Shown one piece after another: positions 61,886-64,000 of a DNA stretch of 64,000 nt (the first letter of the stretch is position 1; each line of letters begins with the position of its first letter). The notes beneath the pieces were generated by a model, which searched no databases, was not told the DNA's origin, and was given only the letters and a program-made list of their open reading frames with translations. The stretch lies in assembly GCA_013400975.1 (NCBI GenBank), contig WBMZ01012062.1, positions 124,001-188,000 of the forward strand. The letters run 5' to 3'. The translations under genes and the position numbers were made by a program. The stretch comes from Atrichornis clamosus (lineage: Eukaryota; Chordata; Aves; Passeriformes; Menuridae).

Positions 61886-64000
61886 AGGTTAATGTTTGTT
61901 CTGCTGAGATACCAGGGGAAAATCTGTTTCTGGTTGTACTTCATTTTCTGAGGAGTTTGGACACTCCTCTGAATCTCAGAAAAGCTTCTTAAATGTTTGA
62001 TAAGAAGACTTAAAGAAAATGACTGGCCTCAGTGGCATTTGTTATTATAGGAACCTCTCCAAGCATTTTGCTGGCACTTTGAATCTTGTTCTTGGTCAGC
62101 TCTTCTTTGAGACAAACCTGCAACTGAAATGGCATATGGAGCCTAATAAACTTCTCTGTGGGTGCATCCTTATTTATATCTTCACAGTAAAAGATTCACA
62201 GTTTCATTGAAAAAAAAATTAATTACATTTTCTAAGTATTCCATGAAATAAACAAAAAATAAAAGATGTTTGCTATAAATATTTATGTGTCTCTACACAG
62301 TTGAGGTATCGGAAATAGTAAGAATTGCTGAAAGAAGGGTATTCTGCTTTATTTTACGCATCAATATATGCTGGAATGCTACAGAACAGATGGCAGATGT
62401 CTAGAAATAAAGTGAAGAAAATCTACTGTAGAGTTTTCTAACTTTGTGGCAAAATCAGTCTCAGTAGGCACAGAATTTGATCCCACAGTTAAAATGGGAA
62501 TTGGGAGTGTCATGGTACAATGGATCACCTATCACTAGATCCAGAACCAACAACATCCTCTCACTGACTTAGCGATGGGAAGGATTAATTTTGCTGAGAA
62601 GTCCAGAACTGAAAACATTTTAAAATATCATCTGCAACTGGTGAAAGAGAGAACATGAAAACTTGTTCAAAAAGTAAAGAGGGATCTCATTAGATTTGTC
62701 CATACTGGGCACATTTGCTACTCAAAACTTTGAAAAGAAGTTCTTCAACTACAGTAAATTGCCCTCCACTCTCTGTTATAGAATATATTTTCAAAGTAGT
62801 TGGACTGGAGCCATGCTTTTGTTACCCATGTGTCTGGTACCAGAATCTCACCAATTTTGTTTCCAGATGGACTGCAACTGTCCTGTCTGTAGAGATGAGA
62901 CATGGTCTCAGCTACAGCCCACTGAGCCTGTAAAACACATAGTTTAACCTTTTCACTCTTCAGGTAAATGAACACTTAGTCACAGCCAGGGTTATTCCTT
63001 ATATTCCCTTAAATGAACACTTAGTCAAGGCCAGGGGCTGTATTTATTCCTCAGCAAAACTGTGGCTGAGTTCCACTGCAATCGTAAGCTCAGCATCAGC
63101 GGCTGCAACTCACGAGAGGCCTTCCTTGTGCTTGAGGGTGCAGAGTCTGGGAACTGACCCTGGGAAGTTAAGTGACTAAGAACCGAGTGGAGAGCAGGGC
63201 AGGCAGCACAGACCAAAGCGATAATTGAGTGGCACTATATTTTATTTTTTAACCAGCAGGAAAAACTACAAATGAAACAGCTGTGCTGTGAAATAAACAC
63301 AAGCTGGTGAGCAGCAGAGAAGTAAAATAATAGCCATGGATCAAAATATTTTGTTTTCATAAAAGAGAAGTTTTTATTGTTTTATCCTGGAGTCAAGCCT
63401 TTTATGTAGAACATCTGTGCATTAATTTCCAAACTTTTTTTGGTAGTGAAAAGCCCCAAATATTCCAACAGCATCAAAACAAAAAATTCACAACATTACA
63501 ATAATATATCATTTGGGGGAAAAAGTTTCAACGGAAATGTCAGCAAAACTGACGGTTTTTAAACATGTTTCAACAACAAACAAAAGAGAATATCAGTCCT
63601 AGTATACTTATTAGCTACAGAAGATAAACACAAAAAAATCCTGCAATCACCAGTTTAGTGTAAGTATTCATCTGTAAAGGATAATTATTAACACCAAGGA
63701 GTTTAGAACAAGAGCAAAGAAATGCAAAGCATCTGAAATTTTTCTACATTTTGGTAAGGTGAAAAAAGATTATACAGAAGTGCTCTTGAGTTTTTTTATT
63801 TAAATTCTTACAGTTGAGCTGAAAGTGTTGTTATGAGTGTTCTGCAGAAGGCATTAATATGGTTTGATGCTGTTATCTCTTCCTGTTATGTGCCCTGCCT
63901 GGTAGCTGTAGCTCACAAGAGCCTGTAGGTTTGTGGAACTATGGTCCAGATTTTAAAGGCTTCTCCACATCTAACAGTCATGGGATTGGAATGAGGCCTC
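61886..64000. other. Single-copy DNA, no gene seen
   Basis: No gene was recognised. Two overlapping plus-strand frames and one minus-strand frame at 62696-62975 show no family features. The 3' 800 bases are AT-rich, with A and T runs. The direct duplication at 62966-63051 is listed separately. Confidence 0.62.
62966..63051. repeat. Imperfect direct duplication, 45-bp offset
   Basis: AAATGAACACTTAGTCA occurs at 62966-62982 and again at 63011-63027. Both copies continue into a related GCCAGGG...TTATTCCT sequence, with a small insertion in the second copy. It is a two-copy tandem duplication that has begun to diverge. Confidence 0.85.

Noticed and set aside
1..64000. tRNA, rRNA, snRNA genes and endogenous retroviral coding regions
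   Set aside because: I looked for tRNA B-box-like GGTTCRANTCC, U6-like starts and typical viral enzyme motifs in the translated frames on both strands and found none convincing. Short, decayed copies could still be missed by eye.

Overview
This window looks like vertebrate nuclear DNA, most probably from a bird. The best evidence is three copies of the CR1 (chicken repeat 1) LINE 3' end. Two lie on the plus strand (about 16495-16664 and 32631-32965) and one on the minus strand (about 61538-61885). Two of them still read as the decayed C-terminal tail of the CR1 reverse-transcriptase ORF (an arginine/lysine-rich stretch followed by a W-x-[RK]-[LF]-P-R-E core). CR1 also occurs in turtles and crocodilians. 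The low density of recognisable transposons, short introns of simple repeat and AT-rich single-copy background favour a bird, but the sequence alone does not exclude another sauropsid. I cannot name the species or chromosome.

No complete gene is recognisable. I found no protein I know, no tRNA or rRNA gene, no CRISPR array, no bacterial operon and no intact retroviral gene. The longest open frames (182, 153 and 151 codons) are about what chance gives in 64 kb read in six frames, and most are compositionally biased or repeat-driven. The window is therefore best described as intergenic DNA or the inside of a very large intron.

Layout: 1-9224 is AT-rich single-copy DNA with some homeodomain-type motif clusters. 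9225-9383 holds three perfect 53-bp tandem copies. 9384-14805 is plain. 14806-16370 is a cluster of protein-like open frames on both strands, with two weak exon candidates next to the first CR1 copy. 16665-32630 is mostly plain, with a CTCF-like site near 19872 and an isolated CpG-dense patch at 28568-29130. The second CR1 follows at 32631. 32966-43600 holds a cluster of simple repeats near 37.3-37.55 kb beside a conserved-looking AT-rich element, and two polypurine tracts ending just before the strongest CTCF-like site (43617-43635). 43636-61537 is plain apart from a GC-rich 20-bp-arm inverted repeat at 53969-54043 and several G/T or A/C low-complexity tracts. The third CR1 lies at 61538-61885, and an imperfect direct duplication follows at 62966-63051.

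If the window does anything, it is most likely regulatory or architectural (CTCF-like sites, a CpG patch, homeodomain/POU-like clusters). No new molecular system could be demonstrated. The items that deserve checking are the perfect 53-bp triplication, the GC-rich hairpin, the CpG patch and the two exon candidates at 15-16 kb.
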